This document shows, piece by piece, positions 25,369 through 35,027 of a DNA stretch of 53,726 bases (positions are counted from its first letter, which is position 1; each line of letters begins with the position of its first letter). The DNA lies in the NCBI RefSeq assembly GCF_001277345.1, contig NZ_LIUT01000006.1, positions 568,164 through 621,889 of the forward strand, written 5' to 3'. The stretch comes from Paenibacillus solani (lineage in GTDB: Bacteria; Bacillota; Bacilli; Paenibacillales; Paenibacillaceae). The notes under the pieces were generated by a model. The model was not told the origin of the DNA. It did no database searches and saw only the letters and a list, made by a program, of their open reading frames with translations. Made by a program: the position numbers and the translations under genes.

Positions 25369-25433
25369 CTGCAGGAGTTAAAGAGAAATGAAGTCACCAA
25401 CACAAACATTTGATAAAAAGGAGTGTGCGTACG

Positions 25434-25700
25434 ATGAATGAGAAGTCCGATCAGGATTTGGAGCGCCAGCTCAGCGAGATGTTAACAGATGGTGATATGG
25501 AGGAAAAAGACCGGGAGAAGGAGGAGCGGAGGCTTCTCACTCCCAAATATGAGATCCGGATCCAGACACAGCATGATCCCATCGTGGAGGAGACTCGGAA
25601 ATACCGCAGCATGGCCAAGGAAGTAGATGACCGTTATGACAAGTACATGGATAAGGCGGTTAAGAAGGATCAGTCTAAGGATTCAGAGGGAGAAGCATGA
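25434..25700 (+). CDS. small highly charged hypothetical protein
   Basis: 88 residues from ATG 25434 with AAAAGGAG upstream; a longer frame from 25410 has no site. Nearly all Glu/Asp/Lys/Arg/Gln helix with the central segment LLTPKYEIRIQTQ and no membrane segment or known motif. The composition suggests a coiled or disordered cytoplasmic protein. It is probably co-transcribed with the phosphatase gene and ended by the strong terminator at 25749. Confidence 0.75.
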   Translation: MNEKSDQDLERQLSEMLTDGDMEEKDREKEERRLLTPKYEIRIQTQHDPIVEETRKYRSMAKEVDDRYDKYMDKAVKKDQSKDSEGEA

Positions 25701-25748
25701 CAGCTCTTCATTTGTGAATCAGGCAGGCTTTATAGGTTGAAATATGGA

Positions 25749-25781
25749 ATGGACAGCATGAGGACAGCTGTCCATTTTTTT
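25749..25781 (+). terminator. terminator after the charged small protein
   Basis: ATGGACAGC and GCTGTCCAT form a perfect 9-bp stem followed by seven T's. Confidence 0.9.
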
Positions 25782-25861
25782 GTGTGACAAGTAATCAAGA
25801 TAGCCATGCCAGCGAATTGCTGGAGTCCTTAGCATAATACTCGTTCAAGGAGGGAGAGCGG

Positions 25862-26197
25862 ATGCGGGCACGGGTACGGATGCATCATATTCTGGGAGGG
25901 GCTTCAGGGGCCGCTTCCATGCTGCTCTGGTGCATCCTTAACTTCTTCAATCCATATAACGATGAGATCAACGTGAGCGCGGCCCTTAATACGTTTATTA
26001 TGCTATTTCTGCCGGGCTGCTTTGCGTTGATCGCGATTATATTTTCATACAGAGTACTGCTGTTGATAGCTTTTGTGTGGTCGGTACTACCAAGCCTGTA
26101 TTTGGCAGGCACACCAGGAATCTTTGCATGGTTTGGGGTGACGAGTCTGGGGTATTTATTCGCTTATCTTCTTGCGAAGACGCATCGCACAGATTGA
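25862..26197 (+). CDS. small integral membrane protein, unknown
   Basis: 111 residues with an AAGGAGGGAG site before the ATG. Three to four hydrophobic segments (about 10-30, 41-63, 65-82, 85-104) with a basic N-terminus and a KTHRTD tail. No family is recognised. It stands between a terminator and the SGNH hydrolase gene, 73 nt ahead of the latter, and may share its transcript. Confidence 0.75.
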   Translation: MRARVRMHHILGGASGAASMLLWCILNFFNPYNDEINVSAALNTFIMLFLPGCFALIAIIFSYRVLLLIAFVWSVLPSLYLAGTPGIFAWFGVTSLGYLFAYLLAKTHRTD

Positions 26198-26270
26198 TTT
26201 TTTTACCATTCACAGGTGGGTAATGATAAAATAAGTAGAATTGAGGTATTGATATTAGGGGAGTGAGAGC

Positions 26271-27530
26271 ATGTTTAAACAATGGAAGAAGCGGCTGGCG
26301 GCAATGACCGGTACACTGACACTCACGGCAGTACTGATTGGGCCGGGCGTTGCACCAGCTTATGCCGATGAGGTGACAGACCAGAATACTTATCGAATTG
26401 TTACATTGGGGGATTCGCTGACCGTCGGGTATGAGCCGGGTATGGATATGAACAGCAAACCCTACGGTTTTGTTGATCGGCTGTATGAGCAAGGTTTGTT
26501 TCATGGACGGACGGAAGTAACAAATCTGGGGATTGGCGGTCTGAAGACCGACGGGCTTAAACATTATATCCAGGCCGTCGTGGATGAACGGGCGATCACA
26601 GCAGAGGAAATGCAGCCGGGACTCAGTGGGATCGATCCACGCACCAAACAGATTGGCGCTGAGGCAGCGAAAGCGAAGAACGTTATTGCTGCTGCTGATT
26701 TGATAACCATTACCATCGGTGGTAATGACATGATGAGTCTGGTCAGCACAGTGAACACATTAAGCGACGAGCAGTTGAAAGCGAAGATGGAGGAATTGTT
26801 CAAGAGCTACACGGACAATGTTTCTTCCGTCATAACCAATCTGCACAGTATGAACCCCGAGGCAGCGATTGTGGTGGCGGACCAGTATAACCCCGTGCCC
26901 AAAATCGCTAGCGAAGCCTCATACCCTAAATTGTTAGACGCAGCTGGGGAATTCACCAAATTGGTGGATAGCATGGCGGATAGCTTTTCAAGTCAGGGCG
27001 TGGACATCAAGGTAGCCCATGTTGCAAAGAAGTTCGTGGGTTCAGAGCTGACGATGACTCACATCCTAAAAGAGGATATTCATCCGAATCAATATGGATA
27101 TGAAACGATAGCCAGCGTGTTTGCAGAGACCATCTGGGGCAGCTACAAGAATCCTCCCGCGCAAGAGCAGGCACAGATGCGTATCATGGTGAAGGGGCAA
27201 GAGCTGAACACTCCTTATAAGCCGATTCTACGCGATAACCTGAACTACGTAGCGATACAGGATATCGTGAATGCGGTTGGAGCGACCACCAAATGGGATA
27301 ATAAAACATCCAGCGCGACCATTACATACGGAGATCGGACGGTCGTTGTGACGATCGGTGCGAAAACCGTACTAGTAGACGGTACTGCTGTGCCGATTGA
27401 TACACCGGCATTCCTGCACAAAGTAGGAAAAGAAGATAAAGCCTATGTTCCGCTCGCAGTGATTGTATCGGGTCTCGGCTTTGATGTTCAATACAGTGCC
27501 AAATTACGTACAGCATTTATTAATTTGTAA
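26271..27530 (+). CDS. secreted SGNH/GDSL hydrolase with copper-amine-oxidase-like stalk domain
   Basis: 419 residues. The signal peptide ends near AYADE (about residue 33). The SGNH hydrolase domain (about 40-290) has block I TLGDSLTVGYEPG (catalytic Ser), block II NLGIGG, block III TIGGNDMM and block V EDIHPNQYGYE (Asp/His). It is likely an esterase or lipase acting outside the cell. Residues about 300-419 are a copper-amine-oxidase N-domain-like stalk module (YVAIQDIVNAVGATTKWDN and YVPLAVIVSGLGFDV), common on secreted Paenibacillus proteins and probably used for wall attachment. AGGGGAG precedes the ATG. Confidence 0.92.
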   Translation: MFKQWKKRLAAMTGTLTLTAVLIGPGVAPAYADEVTDQNTYRIVTLGDSLTVGYEPGMDMNSKPYGFVDRLYEQGLFHGRTEVTNLGIGGLKTDGLKHYIQAVVDERAITAEEMQPGLSGIDPRTKQIGAEAAKAKNVIAAADLITITIGGNDMMSLVSTVNTLSDEQLKAKMEELFKSYTDNVSSVITNLHSMNPEAAIVVADQYNPVPKIASEASYPKLLDAAGEFTKLVDSMADSFSSQGVDIKVAHVAKKFVGSELTMTHILKEDIHPNQYGYETIASVFAETIWGSYKNPPAQEQAQMRIMVKGQELNTPYKPILRDNLNYVAIQDIVNAVGATTKWDNKTSSATITYGDRTVVVTIGAKTVLVDGTAVPIDTPAFLHKVGKEDKAYVPLAVIVSGLGFDVQYSAKLRTAFINL

Positions 27531-27544
27531 TTCTTACCCAATAT

Positions 27545-27588
27545 AAACTGCAACGGATGCGTGAAGGCCGTTGCAGTTTCTTCTTTTG
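27545..27588 (+). terminator. terminator of the SGNH hydrolase gene
   Basis: AAACTGCAACGG and CCGTTGCAGTTT pair perfectly, followed by CTTCTTTT. Confidence 0.85.
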
Positions 27589-27690
27589 CGGACGCCTACG
27601 ATTGAATAAACGCAGGATGGGCAGGAGAAGGCAGCCTGTATGTCGAATCTTGGAGAAACATAGATATGGCATTATAGGGGGAACAAAGCA

Positions 27691-29556
27691 ATGAATACAC
27701 CGATGATCGTGACGTTATCTGTGTTAGCAGTGGCATCCGTATTGTTCATGTCGGGAAAAGTGCGGTCGGATTTGGTCGCAATTGGCGTATTGATGGTACT
27801 TATGCTAACGGATATTCTGAGCCCAGCGGAAGCATTGTCGGGCTTTTCCAATTCGGTTGTCATTATGATGATCGGCTTGTTTGTCGTGGGCGGAGGGATC
27901 TTTCAGACAGGGCTCGCGAAGATGGCAAGCGGCAAGCTGCTTAAACTAGGTGGTGGGAGCGAGACAAAGCTGTTGATTATGGTCATGCTGGTGACGTCGC
28001 TTATTGGCGGATTCGTCAGCAATACCGGCACCGTGGCTGTGATGCTTCCCATCGTTGTCAGCCTGGCATACAGCGCCGAGATTAATCCGGGGCGGCTGCT
28101 GATGCCTCTAGCTTTTGCGAGCAGTCTTGGGGGTATGTTGACGCTGATCGGAACACCGCCCAACCTGGTTATTCAGGAGGCGCTTATTAATGGAGGATAT
28201 GAAAGATTATCATTCTTCACTTTTCTGCCGATTGGTCTGGTCTGTCTGGTAACGGGGATTCTAGCGATATTGTTCCTGCGCCGTTTTCTTCCCAGCAATG
28301 AAGAAGGTGGAAATGCCAACAAGCATGGACGGTCACTTCGAGAGCTCGCCAAGCAGTATCAGCTGACCCAGAACCTGTACCGGATACAGGCTCTCGCAGA
28401 CTCCTCCATACGGTCCAAGACCCTGAGGGAGCTGGATATTCCAGCGAAATTCGAAATAAATGTTATTGAGATCCGCCGCAAAATGTCGGCCAAGAATCAA
28501 TTCTTCAAGACGATCAATCAGGAAATCGCGGGTCCTGAGACGGTGATTGAAGAAGACGACATTCTCTATGTGAACGGCCCGTTCGAGAAGGCGGCCGAAT
28601 TTGCGGAGACATATGGGCTTGTTATGCTGGACCAGGGCGTGCCTGAGCATCGAAAGCATGCGGTAGAATCGCAATATGCCACGAGCGATGTCGGCATTGC
28701 CGAAGTGATGCTGACCCCCTCATCGCGTCTGATTGGCCGGCTTGTTAAGCATTCGGGCTTCCGGGAGAAGTATCGGGTCAACATCCTGGGCATTCAGCGA
28801 AAAGAACAGTACTTGCTGAACCATCTCAAGGAGGAGAAAATGCGCCTTGGCGATGCGCTCCTCGTTCAGGGCACCTGGAAGGACATAGCGCTGCTGGCTG
28901 CCGAGCAAACGGATGTAGTTGTGGTTGGACAGCCAGCAGAGGAATCGCGCAAAGTGACAATGGATCATAAAGCGCCGATTGCAGCAGGGATTATGCTGCT
29001 AATGGTGATTCTGCTCGTGACCGAATGGATTCCTGCTGTAGCTTCCGTTATGATTGCGGCCGTATTGATGGTTGTGTTTGGCTGTGTACGTAACATGGAG
29101 GAAGCTTACAAGACGGTCAACTGGGAAAGTATCGTGCTGATTGGCGGCATGATTCCGATGTCTATTGCGATCGAGAAGACAGGGGCCGCCACGATGATTT
29201 CGGATATGCTGGTTAACTCACTGGGCAGTTACGGGCCGCTTGCGCTGCTGGCTGGCGTCTATTTTACGACTTCAATATTGACGATGTTTATCAGTAACAC
29301 AGCCTGCGCCGTATTGTTTGCCCCGATTGCCTTAACGGCTGCAATTCAGATGGGGGCGAGTCCATATCCATTCCTGTTCGCGGTTTCTATCGGAGCAAGC
29401 ATGTGTTTTGCTTCGCCGTTCTCTACACCGCCGAACGCACTTGTCATGTCGGCAGGGCGGTATAAATTCAGTCACTATGTTAAGGTCGGGCTACCGCTCC
29501 AGTTGGTGATCGGGCTTGTAATGATGGCTGCGCTGCCGCTGTTCTTTCCGTTTTAA
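27691..29556 (+). CDS. SLC13/DASS family transporter with two RCK_C domains
   Basis: 621 residues. Two membrane blocks (about 1-200 and 420-620) with the divalent anion transporter repeat signatures (SNTGTVAVMLPIV and SNTACAVLFAPIA; GTPPNLVI and STPPNALVMS). Between them are two TrkA-C/RCK_C-like regulatory domains (about 230-310 and 325-400; FEINVIEIRRK and YRVNILGIQRK). Likely sodium-coupled uptake of dicarboxylate, sulfate or another divalent anion, with the soluble domains sensing a ligand; the substrate is not deducible. A monocistronic unit with a terminator after it. Confidence 0.92.
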   Translation: MNTPMIVTLSVLAVASVLFMSGKVRSDLVAIGVLMVLMLTDILSPAEALSGFSNSVVIMMIGLFVVGGGIFQTGLAKMASGKLLKLGGGSETKLLIMVMLVTSLIGGFVSNTGTVAVMLPIVVSLAYSAEINPGRLLMPLAFASSLGGMLTLIGTPPNLVIQEALINGGYERLSFFTFLPIGLVCLVTGILAILFLRRFLPSNEEGGNANKHGRSLRELAKQYQLTQNLYRIQALADSSIRSKTLRELDIPAKFEINVIEIRRKMSAKNQFFKTINQEIAGPETVIEEDDILYVNGPFEKAAEFAETYGLVMLDQGVPEHRKHAVESQYATSDVGIAEVMLTPSSRLIGRLVKHSGFREKYRVNILGIQRKEQYLLNHLKEEKMRLGDALLVQGTWKDIALLAAEQTDVVVVGQPAEESRKVTMDHKAPIAAGIMLLMVILLVTEWIPAVASVMIAAVLMVVFGCVRNMEEAYKTVNWESIVLIGGMIPMSIAIEKTGAATMISDMLVNSLGSYGPLALLAGVYFTTSILTMFISNTACAVLFAPIALTAAIQMGASPYPFLFAVSIGASMCFASPFSTPPNALVMSAGRYKFSHYVKVGLPLQLVIGLVMMAALPLFFPF

Positions 29557-29586
29557 AAGAGAAATTATGATTTCGTAGATATCCAC

Positions 29587-29632
29587 GCCCCCATGTTGGG
29601 TCCAATACAAAGGACCTGCATGGGGGCTTTTT
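29587..29632 (+). terminator. terminator of the SLC13 gene
   Basis: GCCCCCATG pairs with CATGGGGGC, with inner GGTCC/GGACC, followed by TTTTTAT. The rest of the gap to 29843 shows no gene. Confidence 0.9.
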
Positions 29633-29843
29633 ATATGGTTGATGCTTAGCCGCCCCAAAAATGCCAAACAAGACAATTCCACACTGCCCGCCAATTTAGC
29701 AGGAAATCACCAGTCCCAAGGCTAATAACTCAACTTGTAACTTCCTGCTCCATCGTAAATATGGGCATCATTTCCGTAGAAATGCATACGCTGGTGCCGC
29801 TGGATTGTTGCTATGCTTGAGAAAGCCGGAGGTGCTAGGACCG

Positions 29844-31676
29844 ATGAGAAATCGTTTCAAAAATCCGCTTCGCCGCATGAATATCAAACAGCAGATGATC
29901 CTGCTGTTCCTGGTGCTGGTCATCCCGTTATTTGCGCTGAACGCTTACGGGAATTCCATGGCGGGTCAAATCCTAAAGAGTCATGTGACTAATGCCTATA
30001 TCGAACTGAACAAGCAAAATTTTAAGCTGATAAACCGGGACATAGAAACCGTTAACAAGGTGACATCGACCGTCATCCAAAACTCGCAGATCCAGCAGCT
30101 CGACACCTTTGCCGAGAGCACCGTACTGGAGCGCGTCAAAAATTATGAGCGGCTCGAAAAGATGCTGCTGTCCTTCTCCCAAGAGACCGATGAGCGTGAA
30201 CCAGTTTATTACTCGCTCTATGTATATGACCCGGATAACAACTATTTTTTTGCTCCGTACTACCCTGACCGCAGAAAGGCAGGTGTGTATTTTTTCTCCG
30301 ACGAGCAGGAAAAGCCCGCCTGGTTCGATGAAGCCGTGGCGATGAAAGGGAACGGGTATCTTAAGCGCATGGCGAATTTGTCGCCGCCGGTGCAAGGGCG
30401 ACAGGATGAAGAGACCTTAAGCTATGTGCGGGCCGTGAACAACATTTATAAGGGAGGGACCATCGGCGTTCTGGTGGTCACGAATTTGGATGCGCGGATT
30501 GGCGAGTCATTATCGACGGTGTCAATACCGGATGGAGAACTGTATTTTACGGACTGGAACGACAATATTCTAACTTCCTCGGTAAAAGACAAGGCGGGCA
30601 AGTTGGAATTGCCGCCTGAAGCGAATCCGGGTCATTCCACAATTGGCGTCATGGATGTGATCACGTCGGATTTCATCTATGTCATCGATTATAACTATGT
30701 GATCCAGCAGAAGCTGGTTTACAAGGTACCCGTCAAAACGCTGCTCGCCCAGCAAAGCGAAATGAAGCGTGTTATTCAGGTTATTTCCATCGCTTATTTT
30801 GCCGTCGGCCTCATTATCATTTTCTACTTCTGGCAGTCGCTGATGACGCCTCTTCAGAAGCTGGCACATTTCGTGCGAAGGTACGAACCGGGCAATGTCG
30901 TGCCGGAAACCCCGTATCGACGCAGAAAAGATGAAGTGAGCGTGCTCATCTCCACGATCTATGATATGGCCCGCCGTTTGAATGATCTGATCCATTACAA
31001 ATATGATATGGATTTGAAGCAGAAGGAAGCGCAGCTCCAGCTGCTCTATCAGCAGATCAACCCCCATTTGCTGTACAACACCTTGGAGAGCATTTACTGG
31101 AAGAGCACGATGGAAGGGAACACCGAGTCAGCAGAGATGATTAAGGATTTATCCAAATTGATGAAGATCAGTCTTAGCCGGGGCCGTGACCTTATTACGC
31201 TTGGCGAAGAGCTTGAGCATGCGGGAGCTTATATGAATCTCCAGCTGAACCGTTATGATTACCAGTTCACTATCAAGTGGGACGTTCCCGAGTCATTGCT
31301 GACGAATCACGTGCCGAAAATTATGCTGCAGCCGCTTCTGGAGAACGCGATTATTCATGGCATTAAAAATATGGGCGAGGACGGGACCATCCAGATTTCA
31401 GGCCATCAGGAGCATGATTGCTGTCGGATCGTCATTGAGGACAACGGCTTTCGCCCCGTAAACTACGAATCTATCCGCAGGCTGCTTCATGATGAAGCGC
31501 CAGATCCTTCGCTGGGCTATGGCATCCGCAATATTCAGGAACGGATCCGGCTGCACTTTGGCAGCCGCTACGGGCTTCAATATGAACCAAGGGAAGAAGG
31601 GGGAACCCGTGTGACGATTACAATTCCCCGAACAGAGCCAACAACCATTACCACAATCGGACAGGAGGTTTCCTGA
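29844..31676 (+). CDS. sensor histidine kinase, YesM family
   Basis: 610 residues from ATG 29844 (GGAGG 11 nt upstream; a TTG frame opens 39 nt earlier). Membrane helix 1 (about 14-36), a large extracellular Cache-like sensor (about 37-300), helix 2 (about 310-330), HAMP, then the HisKA_7TM-like kinase block QQINPHLLYNTLESI with His408 as phosphorylation site, and an HATPase_c domain (MLQPLLENAIIHG; GYGIRNIQERI). Its stop overlaps the response regulator start by 1 nt. With the ABC transporter downstream it probably senses an extracellular carbohydrate and controls its uptake. Confidence 0.95.
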   Translation: MRNRFKNPLRRMNIKQQMILLFLVLVIPLFALNAYGNSMAGQILKSHVTNAYIELNKQNFKLINRDIETVNKVTSTVIQNSQIQQLDTFAESTVLERVKNYERLEKMLLSFSQETDEREPVYYSLYVYDPDNNYFFAPYYPDRRKAGVYFFSDEQEKPAWFDEAVAMKGNGYLKRMANLSPPVQGRQDEETLSYVRAVNNIYKGGTIGVLVVTNLDARIGESLSTVSIPDGELYFTDWNDNILTSSVKDKAGKLELPPEANPGHSTIGVMDVITSDFIYVIDYNYVIQQKLVYKVPVKTLLAQQSEMKRVIQVISIAYFAVGLIIIFYFWQSLMTPLQKLAHFVRRYEPGNVVPETPYRRRKDEVSVLISTIYDMARRLNDLIHYKYDMDLKQKEAQLQLLYQQINPHLLYNTLESIYWKSTMEGNTESAEMIKDLSKLMKISLSRGRDLITLGEELEHAGAYMNLQLNRYDYQFTIKWDVPESLLTNHVPKIMLQPLLENAIIHGIKNMGEDGTIQISGHQEHDCCRIVIEDNGFRPVNYESIRRLLHDEAPDPSLGYGIRNIQERIRLHFGSRYGLQYEPREEGGTRVTITIPRTEPTTITTIGQEVS

Positions 31677-32998
31677 TGTATAACATTTTAGTGGTAGATG
31701 ACGAACCTTTGATCTGTAAGGGCTTGGCCGGACTGTTAACGTCCTCTGGGCTTGCGATTGAGGGGATTGCAACGGCCTACAGCGGGCAGGAAGCGTTGGA
31801 CTACATACGAATGGGGGATATCGATCTGCTGGTCACCGATATCCAGATGGGCGAGATGAACGGCATTGAGCTGATGCAGCAGGCGAAGATCATAAAGCCA
31901 TGGGTTCAGACGATCATCATTTCAGCCCACGAAACATTTCAATATGCGCAGCGGGCGCTTCAGCTTGGAGCTAAGGATTATTTGATCAAGCCGCTGGATA
32001 GCGAGCAGTTTCTGGATTCAGTCCGCAGCGTGCTGCTCAAGATGGATCGCTCAGCACCTCAGGTTGAGCAGTTTCTCATGGCCGATAACGAGCATTTTCG
32101 GATGGAGGAGCCTCCATCCGAACGAATAGAGCAGCTGAATCAGAGGCTCTCGATGGAGTCAAATCAGCCCGATCAAGCTGAATCTGACGAGTCGGAGCTC
32201 GGCATAATTGGCCCATATTTTGCCGTCATTAAGATGAAGCTGGACCTGATGGGAGAGAGAAGCAGCATTCCTTTTTCAAAGCAGGATATAAGCCTGATCC
32301 AATATGCAGCGCTGAATATCGCCAAGGAGCTTCTGGAGCAGGAGGCGCAGACCTTGGTGTTCTATTCGCCGAAGCGGGACATCAACATCATCCTTCAATG
32401 GAGCGAGCAGGAAATGGAAGAGAACGCAAGCGGGAAAATCCATCATTTGGAGATGATCGGCCGGAGCCTGCACCATCATGTGGAGCTGCATCTGAAACAG
32501 AGCTGTACCGTGGGCATCAGCCAGATATTGAGGGGGCCGGAATTCCTGAGTGTGCTCAGCCGCCAGGCGGATAAGGCGATGCTGTGGAGTGAGCAGCTGC
32601 ACGATTTTCATGTGTTTTATTACGGGGATTTTAATTGGCATAACTATGCCCAGGAGACATCGCAGGAGGTGCTCTCGAGCCAGAGCAACCGGATCGTGGA
32701 GAATACGAGGCAATATATCGAGGATCATTACCGCCAGAAGGGATTGACGATTCACGAGGTAGCCAAGAACAATCATGTGAGCCCGAACTATTTGAGTTAT
32801 CTGTTCAAAAAATATACCGGCAGCAGCCTGTGGGAATATGTGGTGACGCTGCGGATGGAGGAGAGCAGGTCCCTGATCCTGAGCACGGATCTCCGCCGGT
32901 ACGAGATTGCCGAACGGGTTGGCTATGAATCCCCTGAACATTTTAGCAAAATCTTTAAAAAGTACTACGGCGTCAGCCCGAGCGAGCTAAAGAAGTAA
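31676..32998 (+). CDS. response regulator, YesN family (receiver + AraC HTH)
   Basis: 440 residues. Receiver domain about 1-120 with the acidic pocket VVDDE, phosphoacceptor Asp55 in LLVTDIQMGEMNG, and YLIKPLD with the conserved Lys. A variable linker (about 130-330) leads to two AraC-type helix-turn-helix motifs (about 340-440; HEVAKNNHVSPNYLSYLFKKYTG and EIAERVGYESPEHFSKIFKKYYGVSP). It is translationally coupled to the kinase. The probable target is the sugar transporter operon starting at 33097. Confidence 0.95.
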   Translation: MYNILVVDDEPLICKGLAGLLTSSGLAIEGIATAYSGQEALDYIRMGDIDLLVTDIQMGEMNGIELMQQAKIIKPWVQTIIISAHETFQYAQRALQLGAKDYLIKPLDSEQFLDSVRSVLLKMDRSAPQVEQFLMADNEHFRMEEPPSERIEQLNQRLSMESNQPDQAESDESELGIIGPYFAVIKMKLDLMGERSSIPFSKQDISLIQYAALNIAKELLEQEAQTLVFYSPKRDINIILQWSEQEMEENASGKIHHLEMIGRSLHHHVELHLKQSCTVGISQILRGPEFLSVLSRQADKAMLWSEQLHDFHVFYYGDFNWHNYAQETSQEVLSSQSNRIVENTRQYIEDHYRQKGLTIHEVAKNNHVSPNYLSYLFKKYTGSSLWEYVVTLRMEESRSLILSTDLRRYEIAERVGYESPEHFSKIFKKYYGVSPSELKK

Positions 32999-33096
32999 GA
33001 ACGGTTATACTTCACATAGTTTTAGACATGTTCGAAGACTCCCCTGCTTTTTTACAATAATAGCTAGACATTGAATAAAAGGAATGAGGGAGTCAG

Positions 33097-34032
33097 ATGG
33101 GAGAAACGGCCATGCCACACGGCCAGGCTCGGACAGAGCCCGGTCATCACACCCAAATGGAGCACAAGCGCAAGCCGCTGTGGAAGAAGTATTTATGGGG
33201 ATATTTATTCCTCGTACCAGCGATTGCGATCTTTGTTGTCTTTTTATGGGTGCCGATCTTCAAAGGGATTTTTTACAGCTTTTTTCATATCGATTTTGTC
33301 AAAGGAAACATCTTTGTCGGGTTCGATAATTATGCCAAGGTTCTGGGCAATCCTGACTTGCTGTTGTCGGTAAGAAATACATTGTATTTCATGCTGTTAA
33401 CGCTTGTGATCGGCTTCTGGGTGCCCATTGCGGCCTCTATTGCCATCTCGGAGCTGAAGCTGTTCCAGGGCTTCGCACGGATTGCGGCGTACCTTCCGTT
33501 TGTTGTTCCCGGCGTCGTTCTCTACGGCATGTGGAGATGGATGTATGATCCGGTTGGTCCGATCAACGCTCTGTTCGGCTTCTTCGGGGCAGAACCGGTG
33601 TCGTTCATATCGGATAGCCGCTTCTCCATGGTTTCACTTGTCGTGATGGAGACATGGCAGCAATTCGGCTCGGCGATGCTGATTTATCTGGCCGGCGTGC
33701 TCAGCATCCCGAAAGATTGGTATGAGGCGGCCGAAATCGATGGTGCGGACGTATGGGCACGGATCAAATACATTACGCTCCCATCGATGCGCAATCTGAT
33801 TATACTCATGCTGATTCTGCAGCTGATTGGTACCTCGCAGGCCTATCAATCACAGCTGGCCATGCTGGATGGCGGACCGAACAAGGCCACGCTCACCTAT
33901 GCGCTGCTTACCGTTAAGTATGCGTTTAACCAGCTGGATTACGGAGCGGGAACCGCGATGGGCATCTTAATGTTCCTTGTGCTGAGTTTGCTGGGCATCC
34001 TGCAATTCAAGATGAACAGGGAGGAGTACTAG
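33097..34032 (+). CDS. carbohydrate ABC transporter permease (LacF/UgpA type)
   Basis: 311 residues. A hydrophilic N-terminus, then six membrane segments. The EAA loop, DWYEAAEIDGADVWARIKYITLPS, docks the ATPase as in CUT1 transporters. GAGGGAG lies before the ATG. It pairs with the next permease, 1 nt away, and the solute-binding lipoprotein. No ATPase gene is present, so a shared MsmX-type ATPase elsewhere on the chromosome probably drives it. Confidence 0.94.
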   Translation: MGETAMPHGQARTEPGHHTQMEHKRKPLWKKYLWGYLFLVPAIAIFVVFLWVPIFKGIFYSFFHIDFVKGNIFVGFDNYAKVLGNPDLLLSVRNTLYFMLLTLVIGFWVPIAASIAISELKLFQGFARIAAYLPFVVPGVVLYGMWRWMYDPVGPINALFGFFGAEPVSFISDSRFSMVSLVVMETWQQFGSAMLIYLAGVLSIPKDWYEAAEIDGADVWARIKYITLPSMRNLIILMLILQLIGTSQAYQSQLAMLDGGPNKATLTYALLTVKYAFNQLDYGAGTAMGILMFLVLSLLGILQFKMNREEY

Positions 34033-34033
34033 G

Positions 34034-34900
34034 ATGAAAGAGAGAGGCATACTGTCCGCTTCGGATTTGAGAAAACCGTGGAATAAGGCAGTTTACGGGT
34101 TTATGGTGCTGTGCATTGCCATAATGACCTTCACGATGCTGTACCCGATTGGCATGACAATGTTCAACGGATTGAAGAGTAATCAGGAGATCAATACGTT
34201 TCCGCCGCGCTTTTTCCCATCGGAATGGCACTGGGGTAACTTCCCGAAGGGGTGGGCATACATCGATTTGCCGATGTTTCTGAAGAATACGCTGCTTATT
34301 TTCGGCGGCAATCTGCTGGTCACGATTTTGGTGTTAGGCATGGCAGCATTCAGCATTTCCCGCATCCGGGTCCCCTATCACCGGGCCATCTATTTCTTCA
34401 TTCTTATGACCTTGTTTATCCCGGCGTCGAGTTACATGATTCCGAATTTCGTCAACCTGAAGGAGCTCGGTCTGCTGAATTCCTACTGGGCCTTCTGGCT
34501 GCCGGCTGGGGCGAATGCGTATTTCTTCCTGCTGATCAAAAACTTCTTCGACGGCATTCATCCGGAGATATTCGAGGCAGCGCGCATCGACGGCGCTTCG
34601 GAGATAAGCAGTTTCCTGCGGATCGCCATTCCGCTGTCCGTTCCGATCTTCGCAACGCTCGCGATCTTTACTTTCTCCACGGCATGGAATGACTGGTTCT
34701 GGCCGTCGCTCGTCATGCAGACACAAGATAAATACACGCTGGCTACGGCGATCTACAAATATGTCATCAATGCCAGGAGCTTGGACAGCAGTATCAAATT
34801 CTCAATCCTGTTCATGGTGATGGTGCCGCCGATCTTCGTATTTCTGGTATTCCAGAAATTTATTATGCGCAGCGTCAGTCTCTCAGCCGTCAAAGGATAG
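34034..34900 (+). CDS. carbohydrate ABC transporter permease (AraQ/UgpE type)
   Basis: 288 residues with six membrane segments and the second CUT1 EAA loop, IFEAARIDGASEISSFLRIAIPLS. It ends in a short MRSVSLSAVKG tail typical of this subunit. The start lies 1 nt after the preceding stop, with AGGGAGGAG inside the end of that gene. It forms the heterodimeric channel with the upstream permease. Confidence 0.94.
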   Translation: MKERGILSASDLRKPWNKAVYGFMVLCIAIMTFTMLYPIGMTMFNGLKSNQEINTFPPRFFPSEWHWGNFPKGWAYIDLPMFLKNTLLIFGGNLLVTILVLGMAAFSISRIRVPYHRAIYFFILMTLFIPASSYMIPNFVNLKELGLLNSYWAFWLPAGANAYFFLLIKNFFDGIHPEIFEAARIDGASEISSFLRIAIPLSVPIFATLAIFTFSTAWNDWFWPSLVMQTQDKYTLATAIYKYVINARSLDSSIKFSILFMVMVPPIFVFLVFQKFIMRSVSLSAVKG

Positions 34901-35027
34901 GGTAGCACATACACGATCGTAGCCATGCACATGATCGTCATATGAATGCACATCGTCCTTTCGAGGTTTCGATTTTATGATGGAGATAGGAAACATTATC
35001 AACTCAATAAGGAAAAGGGGAGTATCC